Assembly (NCBI GenBank): GCA_040381035.1
Contig: JBEIHY010000001.1
Coordinates: 1 to 64,000 of the forward strand
Direction of reading: 5' to 3'
Length of the DNA stretch: 64,000 nt
Origin: REEB506 sp040381035
GTDB lineage: Bacteria > Pseudomonadota > Alphaproteobacteria > Caulobacterales > Aquidulcibacteraceae
Positions 50,914-59,453 of the stretch are shown one piece after another; position 1 is the first letter of the stretch, and each line of letters opens with the position of its first letter. Under the pieces are notes generated by a model, which had not been told where the DNA came from, searched no databases, and saw only the letters and a program-made list of their open reading frames with translations. The translations under genes were made by a program, and so were the position numbers.

Positions 50914-53451
50914 TTAAGCGGCCGGCGCGGTGCGCCAGTCGCCGATGCCATGATAGCGCCGGATAGTGCTCCCGCCATCGGCAATCGAATGCAACCGCAC
51001 CCAGCCATTGTTGAGCAGATCGGCCACGCCCTGATGCTTAGCGATGACGCCATCCATCGCGGCCTCGCCGGCCTCGATGAAGACATTCAGACGATGCGGC
51101 TCGTGGATATAGTTCACGCCGTCATGCACCGATTGCCACGGCAGGCCGACGCGCAGATCGCCAGCATTGCCTTCCAGCACGCCCAGCTGGCCAACGACAT
51201 TGTGCAGCACCTTATTGCCGGAGCCGAACGCGGCGTTGTTCACGGTCGAGCCGTAATATTGCAGATTGATCCAACTCGCCACGACCATCGGGGCGGTCAT
51301 GATCAGTTCGAGCACGCCAAGGCTGGTGTCCTGAGCGTGATCATAATCATGCAGGAAGCTGCGCCCCTTCAGCTCCAGCCCGCGGGTGCGGGCCCGCGGC
51401 GCGGCGATGAAGGCGGCGTTGCCGGCGAGGCCCCATTCCGGGCGGACCTGCGACCAGTCGCGCGCGCGGTCGAGCACCTTGTCGGTGATCGCCATGTCGT
51501 CCTTAAGGCCGAGCAGCGCGGAGCGCTCCAATCGCGACAGTTCACCTGCCTGGGCGAGCCATTGGCGCAGCTGCGCCAGATCTTGCGACAGTTCCGCCGG
51601 CACGTCTTCCGGGTTGTAGAGCGTCACTTCGTCGGTGGTCGTGTCATGCAGCGCGCCAAGGAACCAGGTGTCGGCCGGCACCGGAATGCCGCGCTCCGCC
51701 AGGCCCAGACGCACGCCAGGATCATTGAGGATTGCTGCGGCCACGCGGGCGTTGGCTTCCCCCGTATGGCCCCCGCACGCGCCGCAATCCAGGCCCGAAG
51801 CATGCGGGTTGTTGACCGTCGTGGAGCCATGGCCGGCAAGAACGACGAGCCGCGCGAACGGCCCAGTCATCGACATCGCCTTCAACACCGCTTCGGCCAT
51901 GTCGACGCGCTGTTTCGGCGTGAAGCCGGTGGCGCGGCCGTCAATCTCGCGCGTTTCCAGGCGCGGGCCGATGCGGCTGAGAATATCGCTGTCAAACCCG
52001 TCGCGCATGGGATCGGCGACGGGGCGCGTGGCATGCAGGCTGTCGGAGATGATCTTGCCGGCAAAGCCAAGCCCGATGGTCTCCACAAAGCTGAACGACG
52101 ACACCGCCGAGAGCTTGAACGACTTCCACGCTTTGCCCGCGCGCCGACGCATCAGGCGCAGGCCCAGTACTTCGGTTTCTTCCTCAACGCCGGCGCCTTT
52201 CACCGCTTCGCACACCGTGAAAGCCGGCGTCAGCAGAACCGGGCATTGCGCCCCGCCCTTTTGCTGGCCAATCGGAACATATTCGATCGGGAAGCCGAAG
52301 AAGCCGGCAAAGCCAACCGTTTCCGCGCCCGGATTGACCGTCTCCAGCGCGCGGCGGAAATACTCAGACCGCACATCGATGCAGAACGCCGCCTGCAGTT
52401 TCGGCCGACCGATCTTGGCGCCCGGCGCGATTTTCACATTGGCCTGAAGCCGGCCAACCAGCCGGCGGCGATAGCTGGCTTCATAGGCTTCCTGCAGCAC
52501 CGCATCGATCGCCAGTCGCGGATCAAGGCCCATTTGGGCGTCGACCGGCAGGCGGCGGGCTTCGGCCATCGCGTCGGCCCATGCCTGTTTCAAGGCGGCG
52601 TCCTGGCGGGCGGCGAATAGTCCGTATCCCCATACAATTCGGATCGCGAGCAGGTCGATCATCAGATCGCTGCTGCGGCCGTAAAGCTCTTCTTCCCAGA
52701 CGAGGTAGCGGGCATAGGCCGCCCAGCCGCCGATATCGAACAACGCCCGGTGGAGATAATCTTCCACCGCGCGCGGCGGGATGGCGAGGCGCTCAACCAC
52801 TTCGGCGATCGCGGCGACTGGATCTGCCGGCATGGCGAGCACCGATTTGCGGAAGTTCTTGACGCCCATCATTTCAGGATTGAGGTCGTGGCGGGCGCCC
52901 GCGCGCCAGGCGGCGTAAAGCTTGTCGCCACGCAGCGGCATTTTCCAGCTGGCCTGGCCGGCGTCAAAATACGCCGCGCAGAAGCGGGCGATTTCTTCGA
53001 TCATGAAGGCAACGCGGCTGGCCTGGCGGTTGCCGCCTTCCACGCGGTCAAGCACTTCGGCCACTGTCGCCACCACAGAAGGCGCAGCCCCGGGCGCAGC
53101 GTCGATCTGCGCGGCGGCCTTCAAGGCGCCAACAGAAGCCGGCAGTCCCGGCAGATGGGCAAGCGCTTTCAGCGCTTCGGCCATGCCTTCATCGCTGATC
53201 TCGCCCTTGTCGATCGCATCGCGATAAAAGGTGCGCGGCATCAGCATGCGGGTCTTGGCGACGCGCTCGAAGGTGGCGCAAGTTTGCTCGAATGTTTGGC
53301 CGGTGAAGCCGAGGAACGGGTTGACCGCCACGAAGTGCTTGAGCGGCCAGAGCGGCGCGATCTTGCGGGTTGCCGCGTGGGCCAGGCCGGCGATCTGGGC
53401 ACGGGAATTATCCGTGTTCGGAGTGGTTTTGAAAGCGAGAGCTGCAGACAT
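50914..53451 (-). CDS. dabA: DabA, probable inorganic carbon transporter subunit (DUF2309)
   Basis: An 845-residue DUF2309 protein. DabA with DabB takes up or traps inorganic carbon in bacteria, and its fold contains a carbonic-anhydrase-like zinc site. The predicted site is intact: Cys357 and Asp359 in AFCIDVRSEYFRRAL, His541 in LVVLAGHGSTTVNNPH and Cys556 in DCGACGGHTGEAN. The start at 53451 (MSAALAFKTTPNTDN) has GGAG eight bases upstream. It follows dabB on the same strand by about 30 bases. It has no signal peptide and is expected at the cytoplasmic side of the membrane. Confidence 0.95.
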   Translation of the reverse strand: MSAALAFKTTPNTDNSRAQIAGLAHAATRKIAPLWPLKHFVAVNPFLGFTGQTFEQTCATFERVAKTRMLMPRTFYRDAIDKGEISDEGMAEALKALAHLPGLPASVGALKAAAQIDAAPGAAPSVVATVAEVLDRVEGGNRQASRVAFMIEEIARFCAAYFDAGQASWKMPLRGDKLYAAWRAGARHDLNPEMMGVKNFRKSVLAMPADPVAAIAEVVERLAIPPRAVEDYLHRALFDIGGWAAYARYLVWEEELYGRSSDLMIDLLAIRIVWGYGLFAARQDAALKQAWADAMAEARRLPVDAQMGLDPRLAIDAVLQEAYEASYRRRLVGRLQANVKIAPGAKIGRPKLQAAFCIDVRSEYFRRALETVNPGAETVGFAGFFGFPIEYVPIGQQKGGAQCPVLLTPAFTVCEAVKGAGVEEETEVLGLRLMRRRAGKAWKSFKLSAVSSFSFVETIGLGFAGKIISDSLHATRPVADPMRDGFDSDILSRIGPRLETREIDGRATGFTPKQRVDMAEAVLKAMSMTGPFARLVVLAGHGSTTVNNPHASGLDCGACGGHTGEANARVAAAILNDPGVRLGLAERGIPVPADTWFLGALHDTTTDEVTLYNPEDVPAELSQDLAQLRQWLAQAGELSRLERSALLGLKDDMAITDKVLDRARDWSQVRPEWGLAGNAAFIAAPRARTRGLELKGRSFLHDYDHAQDTSLGVLELIMTAPMVVASWINLQYYGSTVNNAAFGSGNKVLHNVVGQLGVLEGNAGDLRVGLPWQSVHDGVNYIHEPHRLNVFIEAGEAAMDGVIAKHQGVADLLNNGWVRLHSIADGGSTIRRYHGIGDWRTAPAA

Positions 53452-53481
53452 ATCGGTGTCTCCGGATTGAGTGGTCATGGG

Positions 53482-55059
53482 TCAGCGCGCGCTCTTGGCG
53501 GCCAGCGGCCATAGCGCAAAGATCCAGCGATTGATGATCGTGTTGAGATAGAAGCCGTTGGCGACATGGGCGTGAACGCCTTGCCAGAAGGCATTGAGCG
53601 TGCCGCGCTGCATGAAGCTCTGGAACAAGGTGAGCGCGGCAAACGCCGCCACCACCAGGCCAAGCGCCACTGCGGCAAACGGCGTATCCAGGCCTTGGGT
53701 TGCCGGCAGAGCGCCGGCCGTCACCGCTTCCGCCCCGATCTGCAGACCGATCCAGGCGAGCGCAACCCCAATCGCCAGTGCGATCGTGCGGCCAATGACA
53801 TAGGCGTTCGGCCGCTCGTCTATCGCGTTGGCGACGAAGTGGACAAGGCCCATCATCAGGATCGCGCCGAGGACGAAGACGCCCGGCTTGTCGGCGATGG
53901 TGACGCCAAACAGGCGCGCCGCGGCCAGGCCAATCGCGAACACCAGCAGGATCGCCATCAGCACGCGCGCCGGGTGCGGCTGGCCGCCGGGCGAGGGCGT
54001 CCAGGAGGTGCGCGCCAGATCGATCACGCTGCCAGAGCTCAAGAAGGCGTGCGCCTTGTAGAGCGAGTGCGCCACGATATGCAGCAGGGCGGCCGCGAAC
54101 GCGCCGAGGCCGCATTGCAACATCATGAAGCCCATCTGCGCGACCGTGGACCAAGCGAGCGCGCCCTTCACCGAGGTCTGCGTCAGCATCACGATTGAGG
54201 CGACGATGGCAGTTGCCCCGCCCGCCACAATCAGCAAAGGCAAAGCCGCGCCCGACAGCAGCACGACATCGGCCAATCGTAACACCAGAAAGCCGCCGGC
54301 ATTGATGATGCCCGCATGCAACAGCGCCGAAACCGGCGTGGGCGTCTCCATCACTTCAATCAGCCAGCCATGCAGCGGCAGCTGGGCGGAAGCAAGCAGC
54401 GCCGCGATCACGATCAGAACGCCCGCCGCGTTGAGGCTCGGCGCGATTTCGCCGGCGGCGAGCGCCACTTTGGCTTGGCTCAAAAGCGACGCGATATCGA
54501 GCGTGCCGAAGGCTTGATACAGCAGATAGGCCGCCCCGATAAGGGCTGCTTCGCTCAAGCGGCTGGCGATGAATTTCTTGCGCGCAGCGAGTTTGGCGTT
54601 TTGCCGCTCAGCGTAAAACAGCAGCAGCTGATTGAGGCCGATATTGGTGACGATCAAGGCCACGATCGTCAGCGCCAGATTGCCCGACACGATCAGCGTC
54701 AACACCGCCGCCAGCGTGATCGCCAGCCAGCGCATGAAACGGTTCTGGCCGGAATCGCCATCGAGATAGGCGCGGCTGTAGCGCAGCACCACAACCCCGA
54801 TGAACGACACCAGCACGACCATGATCGCCGACAAGGCATCGATCCGCAAGCTCGCGCCGACGCCATTCTGACCGATCGTGGCAGTGGTCCAGGGGCCATA
54901 GACGGCCAACCCCGCGGCCGTGGCGAGTGCAATCAGGAAAGCGATGACGCCAGCGGACGCGACTTGGTCGCGATAGGCTTTGGCTGGCCCGCCGGTGGCG
55001 GCGACCAGAAGCAGCAGCAGCGGGCCAAGCAAGGCCAGCCAGGAAGCAAAATCAGACAT
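53482..55059 (-). CDS. dabB: DabB, proton-conducting NuoL-like membrane subunit
   Basis: A 525-residue integral membrane protein of the NADH-quinone oxidoreductase/Mrp antiporter family. About 14 hydrophobic segments are visible. Conserved antiporter-type features are PTPVSALLHAGIINAGGFLVLR (Pro-Ser-Ala-Leu-Leu-His-Ala) and GALAWSTVAQMGFMMLQCGLGAF. In DAB complexes this subunit couples the DabA zinc protein to a proton gradient. It precedes dabA, and its start faces a LysR gene. It is not part of a nuo operon, since no other nuo genes are nearby. Confidence 0.93.
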   Translation of the reverse strand: MSDFASWLALLGPLLLLLVAATGGPAKAYRDQVASAGVIAFLIALATAAGLAVYGPWTTATIGQNGVGASLRIDALSAIMVVLVSFIGVVVLRYSRAYLDGDSGQNRFMRWLAITLAAVLTLIVSGNLALTIVALIVTNIGLNQLLLFYAERQNAKLAARKKFIASRLSEAALIGAAYLLYQAFGTLDIASLLSQAKVALAAGEIAPSLNAAGVLIVIAALLASAQLPLHGWLIEVMETPTPVSALLHAGIINAGGFLVLRLADVVLLSGAALPLLIVAGGATAIVASIVMLTQTSVKGALAWSTVAQMGFMMLQCGLGAFAAALLHIVAHSLYKAHAFLSSGSVIDLARTSWTPSPGGQPHPARVLMAILLVFAIGLAAARLFGVTIADKPGVFVLGAILMMGLVHFVANAIDERPNAYVIGRTIALAIGVALAWIGLQIGAEAVTAGALPATQGLDTPFAAVALGLVVAAFAALTLFQSFMQRGTLNAFWQGVHAHVANGFYLNTIINRWIFALWPLAAKSAR

Positions 55060-55140
55060 GTACGCCTCATGGTTGTGTAACGACCTGGGGCTTCTCTAGG
55101 CTGACTTATGCGTTGAGAAAATTTCAATGATAAGATAGGA

Positions 55141-55161
55141 TCGTTCTGATATACAGAACGA
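55141..55161. promoter_or_regulatory. palindromic LysR-type operator between dabB and the regulator gene
   Basis: TCGTTCTG (55141-55148) and CAGAACGA (55154-55161) form an 8-bp perfect inverted repeat around ATATA, which contains the LysR pattern T-N11-A. It ends 20 bases before the regulator start, so it may serve autoregulation. Another near-palindrome, TTGAGAAAATTTCAA, lies at about 55113-55127 closer to dabB. Confidence 0.65.
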
Positions 55162-55181
55162 ATCCACTCGTCGGCCACCCT

Positions 55182-56066
55182 ATGCCGCAATTGAACTATC
55201 ACCATCTGCGCTACTTCCGCGCCGTGGCCGTTGCCGGCAGCTTGAACGAGGCGGCGCGGACCCTGAATGTCTCGGCGTCGTCCTTGTCAGTGCAGCTCAA
55301 GGCGCTGGAAGGCCAGCTTGGCCAGCCGCTGTTTGCGCGCACCGGCCGCAATCTGACTCTCACCGAAGCCGGGCGGATCGCGCTTGCTTACGCCGACACG
55401 GTGTTCCAGTCCGGCGAGGCGCTGATCAATACCTTGCACGGGCGCGGCGCCGAAAACCGCCCACGCCTTGCGGTGGGATCGGCCGCCACTCTGTCGCGCA
55501 ATTTCCAGCTCGAATTGTTGAGCCCGCTGATCCGGCGTAGCGATGTGGAGCTGTCGATCACTGCCGGGCCGCTGCCCGATCTCTTAGCGCAGTTGACGCT
55601 GCAAACGCTCGATCTGGTATTGTCGAACCAGCCGGCGGCGCGCGATGATGATCCGTTGCTGCGCAACACGCTGGCGGCGACCCAAGCCGTCATCATCGTT
55701 TCGCGCGCCGACAGTTCCATTCAAAGCCTGAACTTCCCGCACGATCTGGCGCGGCTGCCGATTGTGCTGCCGGGCCGGGCCAGCGGCATTCGCGCCGGCT
55801 TCCAGCAGCTGATGGACGCCGCCGGCATTGCGCCGCGCATTCATGCCGAAGTCGACGATATGGCGATGCTGCGGCTTGTTGCGCGCGAAACCGATGCGGT
55901 GACGCTGACGCCGCGGGTGGTGATCGCGGGGGAACTGAATTCCGGCATCTTGGTTGAGCGGTGCATTGTGCCCAATCTCGAAGAGGCGTTCTATATCATC
56001 ACCCGGGAGCGGCGGTTCCCCAATCCGCTGGTGGCGCCCTTGCTGGCCGGCGCCGCTGCGCCCTAG
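55182..56066 (+). CDS. LysR-family regulator of the NhaR type, divergent from dabB
   Basis: A 294-residue regulator. The winged helix-turn-helix is NYHHLRYFRAVAVAGSLNEAARTLNVSASSLSVQLKALEGQLG (in parts). The start NYHHLRYF and the RTGRNLTLTEAGRIALAYAD segment match the NhaR subgroup more than CbbR. The effector domain runs to a normal C-terminus. Its position facing dabB, with the palindrome between the starts, makes it the likely regulator of dabBA. NhaR proteins respond to cations or pH, which would suit a proton-coupled carbon pump. Confidence 0.92.
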   Translation: MPQLNYHHLRYFRAVAVAGSLNEAARTLNVSASSLSVQLKALEGQLGQPLFARTGRNLTLTEAGRIALAYADTVFQSGEALINTLHGRGAENRPRLAVGSAATLSRNFQLELLSPLIRRSDVELSITAGPLPDLLAQLTLQTLDLVLSNQPAARDDDPLLRNTLAATQAVIIVSRADSSIQSLNFPHDLARLPIVLPGRASGIRAGFQQLMDAAGIAPRIHAEVDDMAMLRLVARETDAVTLTPRVVIAGELNSGILVERCIVPNLEEAFYIITRERRFPNPLVAPLLAGAAAP

Positions 56067-56530
56067 GGCCGGAACCGTAAGGCTTCGCACCGCAAAGACG
56101 GATCCGGCGCGGCGGCGTTGGCGCCGCGATAGCCGACCAGCGTGATCGCGCCTTCGCCATCGACCTGCTTCAGCACAAATGCAGGCGCGCCATCTCGGCA
56201 CAGGCCGTTGCGATCGTTGGCGGCGCGCTTGTCGACTGTCACCGGGTGCAAGACCCAATCGCCGACAAGGCCGAGAGGCGCCGGCGAGCCGGGCGGCGGG
56301 GCGGCGCTCAGTTGGAGCCGAATTTCGGCTGTGCTGATTGAGCTGTCATCGACAAACACGCTGAGCACGACCCGATCTTAAGAGATCAAGGCGGGAGCTG
56401 GATCGCCGGGCGTTGGCTTGCGCTCCAAGGTGTAATCTCGATCAGCGTTGGGCGCGGCGGCGGGCGAAGCCGGCGGGGCGCACGCGCTCAGCCCCGCAAC
56501 GACGACAAGAGCGAAGATGGATTGCTTCAA
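56063..56530 (-). pseudogene. putative lipoprotein with in-frame stop codon
   Basis: From a TTG at 56530 (AAGAGA ribosome-like site upstream) the frame encodes a lipoprotein signal (KQSIFALVVVAGLSACAPP) and a Pro/Ala-rich start to DPAPALIS, then a TAA at 56380-56378. The same frame continues with DRVVLSVFVDDSSISTAEIRL and a further 95 residues ending CEALRFRP at 56063. Read as one gene it has 156 codons with a single nonsense codon. The alternative is two genes: a 50-residue lipoprotein and a 101-residue protein beginning at a GTG at 56368. The shared frame and lack of a new ribosome site favour one interrupted gene. It is convergent with the LysR gene. Confidence 0.6.
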
Positions 56531-56620
56531 GGCGATCTCTTTTCGCGACTTTCGGCGCAGTCCGCCACAGTGGCGTTGGCGCGCGCGCCAGTCTACACTG
56601 CACCGAACGCGGAGTAATCC

Positions 56621-57169
56621 ATGGACGTCAGCCAAATCCCGCCCGGCCGCAATCCGCCGGAGGAAGTCAATGCCTGCATCGAGATCCCCCAGGGCGGCAT
56701 GCCGGTGAAATACGAACTCGACAAGCGCTCCGGCGCCTTGTTCGTGGATCGCTTCCTGCACACCTCGATGATCTATCCGGCCAATTACGGCTTCATCCCC
56801 AATACGCTGGGCGAAGACGGCGACCCGATCGATATACTGGTCGTGACCCCCACTCCAGTGACGCCCGGCGCCATCATCCGCGCGCGGCCCGTGGGCGTGC
56901 TGCTGATGGCCGACGAAAAGGGCAATGACGAAAAGGTGCTGAGCGTGCCAATCGACAAGCTCAATCCGTTCTACACCAATGTCCGCACCCATCTCGATCT
57001 GCCGCCGCTGCTGATCGAACAGATCGCCCACTTCTTCGCCCACTACAAAGACCTGGAGCCCGGTAAAACCTCCACCAAGGGCGAATGGGCCGGCCCCGAC
57101 CCGGCGCATGTGAAAATCATGGAAGCGATCGGGCGCTACCAAGCGAAGTGGCGCACGGGCGAAGCGTAA
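56621..57169 (+). CDS. ppa: inorganic pyrophosphatase (family I)
   Basis: A 182-residue soluble pyrophosphatase that hydrolyses PPi from biosynthesis. The family core is intact: EIPQGGMPVKYELDK, NYGFIPNTLGEDGDPIDILV and ADEKGNDEKVLSVP, giving the metal-binding aspartates of the DGDPID motif. Length typical. It is divergent from the interrupted lipoprotein gene. Confidence 0.98.
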   Translation: MDVSQIPPGRNPPEEVNACIEIPQGGMPVKYELDKRSGALFVDRFLHTSMIYPANYGFIPNTLGEDGDPIDILVVTPTPVTPGAIIRARPVGVLLMADEKGNDEKVLSVPIDKLNPFYTNVRTHLDLPPLLIEQIAHFFAHYKDLEPGKTSTKGEWAGPDPAHVKIMEAIGRYQAKWRTGEA

Positions 57170-57184
57170 AGCGGCGCGCGGCGC

Positions 57185-57667
57185 TCACAGTTTTTGCGCC
57201 ACGGCCTCCAGCTGTTCCCTCGCCCGGCCCCAGCCTTCGTGAAATCCCATCATCTCGTGCTGGTTGCGATCGGGCACGCTCCAATGCAGCGCGCGCGCCG
57301 TGTAGAGCGCACCGGCGCCGGCGGGCTCAAAGCTCAAGATCGCGGTCATGAACGGCTTGTCGCTCGGATGCCAGGCGCGGACAAAAGCGTCGGTGAACAC
57401 CAGCCGGCGCTGCGGCTCGACCTCCAGGAAAACGCCGAGATTTTCAGCTTCCTCGCCATTTGGGCCCTGCATCAGCACGAAACTTTCCCCGCCCGGGCGC
57501 ACATCCATGCGCGCCTGAGTTACCCGCCAGGGCGGCGGACAAAACCATTCCTTGATCAGCTCTGGTTCGGTCCAGCAGCGCCACACGGCCGCCGGGCTTG
57601 CCGCCAGCCGCCGACACAGCGCCAGCTCACGATCCGACCCTGCTTCGATCGCAACGACTTCAGCCAT
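57185..57667 (-). CDS. SRPBCC-family protein (AHSA1/activator of Hsp90 ATPase-like)
   Basis: A 160-residue START-like fold protein. The AHSA1-type pattern is clear: LAASPAAVWRCWTEPELIKEWFCPPPW, then DVRPGGESFVLMQGPNGEE and HEMMGFHEGWGRAREQLEAV at the end. Bacterial members bind hydrophobic ligands or are of unknown role. The start at 57667 has AGGAGG upstream at good distance. It is convergent with ppa. Confidence 0.88.
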   Translation of the reverse strand: MAEVVAIEAGSDRELALCRRLAASPAAVWRCWTEPELIKEWFCPPPWRVTQARMDVRPGGESFVLMQGPNGEEAENLGVFLEVEPQRRLVFTDAFVRAWHPSDKPFMTAILSFEPAGAGALYTARALHWSVPDRNQHEMMGFHEGWGRAREQLEAVAQKL

Positions 57668-57783
57668 GCCCGCCTCCTGAGCCGTTTCAAACCAAATCAA
57701 AGTCGCTGTTGGGTGTGCAATCGCGCGCCTGCACTTGCGCAAAGCTGACGCTGGCGTCACGATCATCAAAACGGAGAATGCCC

Positions 57784-58695
57784 ATGACCATCGCCGCCTT
57801 GCGAACGCCCGAAGACCGCTTCGCCAACTTGCCCGGCTGGCCCTATGCACCGCACTACGCCGACGATCTGCCAGGCTATCAGGGGCTGCGGATGCATTAT
57901 ATCGATGAGGGCCCGACCGATGCGCCGCAGACATTTCTGTGCCTCCATGGCGAGCCGAGTTGGGCTTATCTCTATCGCAAAATGATCCCACACTTTCTGG
58001 CCACCGGCGCGCGCATTGTGGCGCCAGATTTTTTCGGCTTTGGCCGCTCCGACAAACCGATCGACGACGCCGATTACACCACCGAATTTCATCGCGGCTC
58101 CTTGTTGGCGCTGATCGATCGGCTGGGCCTCAAAAACGTGACCCTGCTGGTGCAGGACTGGGGCGGATTGATCGGGCTGACGCTGCCGCTCGCCAAGCCG
58201 GACCTCGTTGCGCGGCTGTTGATTATGAACACGGCCTTCGCCACCGGCGCTGAGCCCTCGCCCGGCTTCATGGCGTGGCGGGCCTATGCGGCCGCGACCC
58301 CGGATATGGCGGTTGGGTCGCTGATTGCGCGCGGCACGCCCCAGCTCAGCGATGCCGAAATCGCCGCCTATGACGCCCCCTTCCCCGACCAGCGCTACAA
58401 GGCCGGCGTGCGCCGGTTTCCCCAACTCGTGCCGCTGACGACGGACAAGGACAGCGCCTTTGCCGGGCTTTCGCGCCAGGCCCGCGACTGGTGGTCAAAC
58501 CAATGGTCCGGCCCGACCTTCGCCGCGATTGGAACCGCTGATCCGGTGCTGGGGCCGGCGGTGATGGAGAAGGTTCTGGCCGCGATCAAGGGTTGTCCGG
58601 CGCCCTTGATGATCGAAGGCGGCGGCCACTTTGTCCAGGAATGGGGCGATCAGATTGCGCCCGCAGCGCTCGCCCACTTCGCCAAGGCTGGCTGA
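57784..58695 (+). CDS. haloalkane dehalogenase-like alpha/beta hydrolase
   Basis: A 303-residue protein of the haloalkane dehalogenase subfamily I (DhlA/DhmA type). CLHGEPSWAYLYRKM carries the oxyanion hole and the halide-binding Trp. The nucleophile aspartate is in LLVQDWGGLIG with the second Trp, and the catalytic His in EGGGHFVQEWGD. APDFFGFGRSDKP is the family strand. These suggest hydrolysis of C-halogen bonds; the natural substrate is unknown. The stop overlaps the next gene (TGATG). Confidence 0.88.
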   Translation: MTIAALRTPEDRFANLPGWPYAPHYADDLPGYQGLRMHYIDEGPTDAPQTFLCLHGEPSWAYLYRKMIPHFLATGARIVAPDFFGFGRSDKPIDDADYTTEFHRGSLLALIDRLGLKNVTLLVQDWGGLIGLTLPLAKPDLVARLLIMNTAFATGAEPSPGFMAWRAYAAATPDMAVGSLIARGTPQLSDAEIAAYDAPFPDQRYKAGVRRFPQLVPLTTDKDSAFAGLSRQARDWWSNQWSGPTFAAIGTADPVLGPAVMEKVLAAIKGCPAPLMIEGGGHFVQEWGDQIAPAALAHFAKAG

Positions 58696-58961
58696 TGCGG
58701 GATGATCCCGAAGCGCTGATGGCGCTGACCTTGGCGCGCGCTTTGAAGCGGGAGACCGCTGCCGCAGCGCGCGCCGAAACCTCGCTGGTGTCAATCACCT
58801 GCGATCTAGTAAATCGTCCGGATATGGACGAAATGCAAACCGCTGCGGTGGCGATCACGCGGGCGACCAAATCGCTGGTGTTTGCCCAAGCCGACCTCAC
58901 CGGCCGCGACGGCCGCGCCCTGATGACGGCGTCGGCTGTGTATCGAATTTTGGCGGTCTGA
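58695..58961 (+). CDS. short hot-dog-like protein coupled to the dehalogenase gene
   Basis: An 88-residue protein starting on the last base of the dehalogenase stop. The second half reads ATKSLVFAQADLTGRDGRALMTASAVYRIL, which matches the last strands of PaaI/YbgC-type hot-dog thioesterases (R-LAF--V---DG-L-A-ASA-YRI). The first half is a helix-rich segment instead of the normal first hot-dog strands, so only half of the domain is recognisable. It could be a reduced hot-dog partner or a truncated thioesterase. Confidence 0.6.
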   Translation: MRDDPEALMALTLARALKRETAAAARAETSLVSITCDLVNRPDMDEMQTAAVAITRATKSLVFAQADLTGRDGRALMTASAVYRILAV

Positions 58962-58979
58962 AACGAGGGCTTTTGCCCT

Positions 58980-59453
58980 TCAAGGCTGATCCCAATCGCG
59001 CGCTTGTTGCGTCAGCTCCAGCGCGCGTTCGGCGGTGACCTCCATCAAGCAATCGCCGGCAATCACACCTGCCAAAGTCCCGCCCTCATAGCGGCTGGCT
59101 TCAAAGCCGCAGCGCGCATCGCGATACGCGATCCAGGCTTGCTGGGCCTGCTTCAAGGCGCTCGCTTGGCTCGGCGTGGTTTTGCCTTGCAGCATCTTGT
59201 AGCTCGCGTTCAAATGCTCATCCCACAACGCCCGCTCGCGTCCTGTGCATGCCATCATGCCCATCGTGGTTTCACCGCCTGGCGCGGCCTGACACGCTTT
59301 GGCGATCTTGCCGATGCAGCCGCGCGGTTTCTTGTCGGTCAGGCATTTTTGAACGACGGCGCGGTCCGCAACGGGCGCGTCTTCAAGCTTGGGCGCGGCC
59401 GTTGCAATCGCAGCGATCGCAAGGGCGGCGAACAAGAAGAGGGCGTGTCTCAT
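58980..59453 (-). CDS. LprI/DUF1311-family secreted protein
   Basis: A 157-residue exported protein. Signal peptide MRHALFLFAALAIAAIATAA, then a cysteine-bearing mature part with the LprI-like block LKQAQQAWIAYRDARCGFEASRYEGGTLAG (in parts) and CLMEVTAERALEL. LprI of Mycobacterium is a lysozyme inhibitor; most DUF1311 proteins have no known role. The ATG overlaps the stop of the TIR-domain gene by ATGA, so it is translationally coupled to that gene. Confidence 0.85.
   Translation of the reverse strand: MRHALFLFAALAIAAIATAAPKLEDAPVADRAVVQKCLTDKKPRGCIGKIAKACQAAPGGETTMGMMACTGRERALWDEHLNASYKMLQGKTTPSQASALKQAQQAWIAYRDARCGFEASRYEGGTLAGVIAGDCLMEVTAERALELTQQARDWDQP

Noticed and set aside
50950..52620. 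556-codon open frame on the plus strand
   Set aside because: Antisense to dabA, whose zinc-site residues and length are intact; the opposite frame reads as low-complexity charged sequence.
53482..55059. Part of a complex I (nuo) operon
   Set aside because: The NuoL-like protein stands beside dabA (DUF2309) and no other nuo genes are present, so it is DabB.
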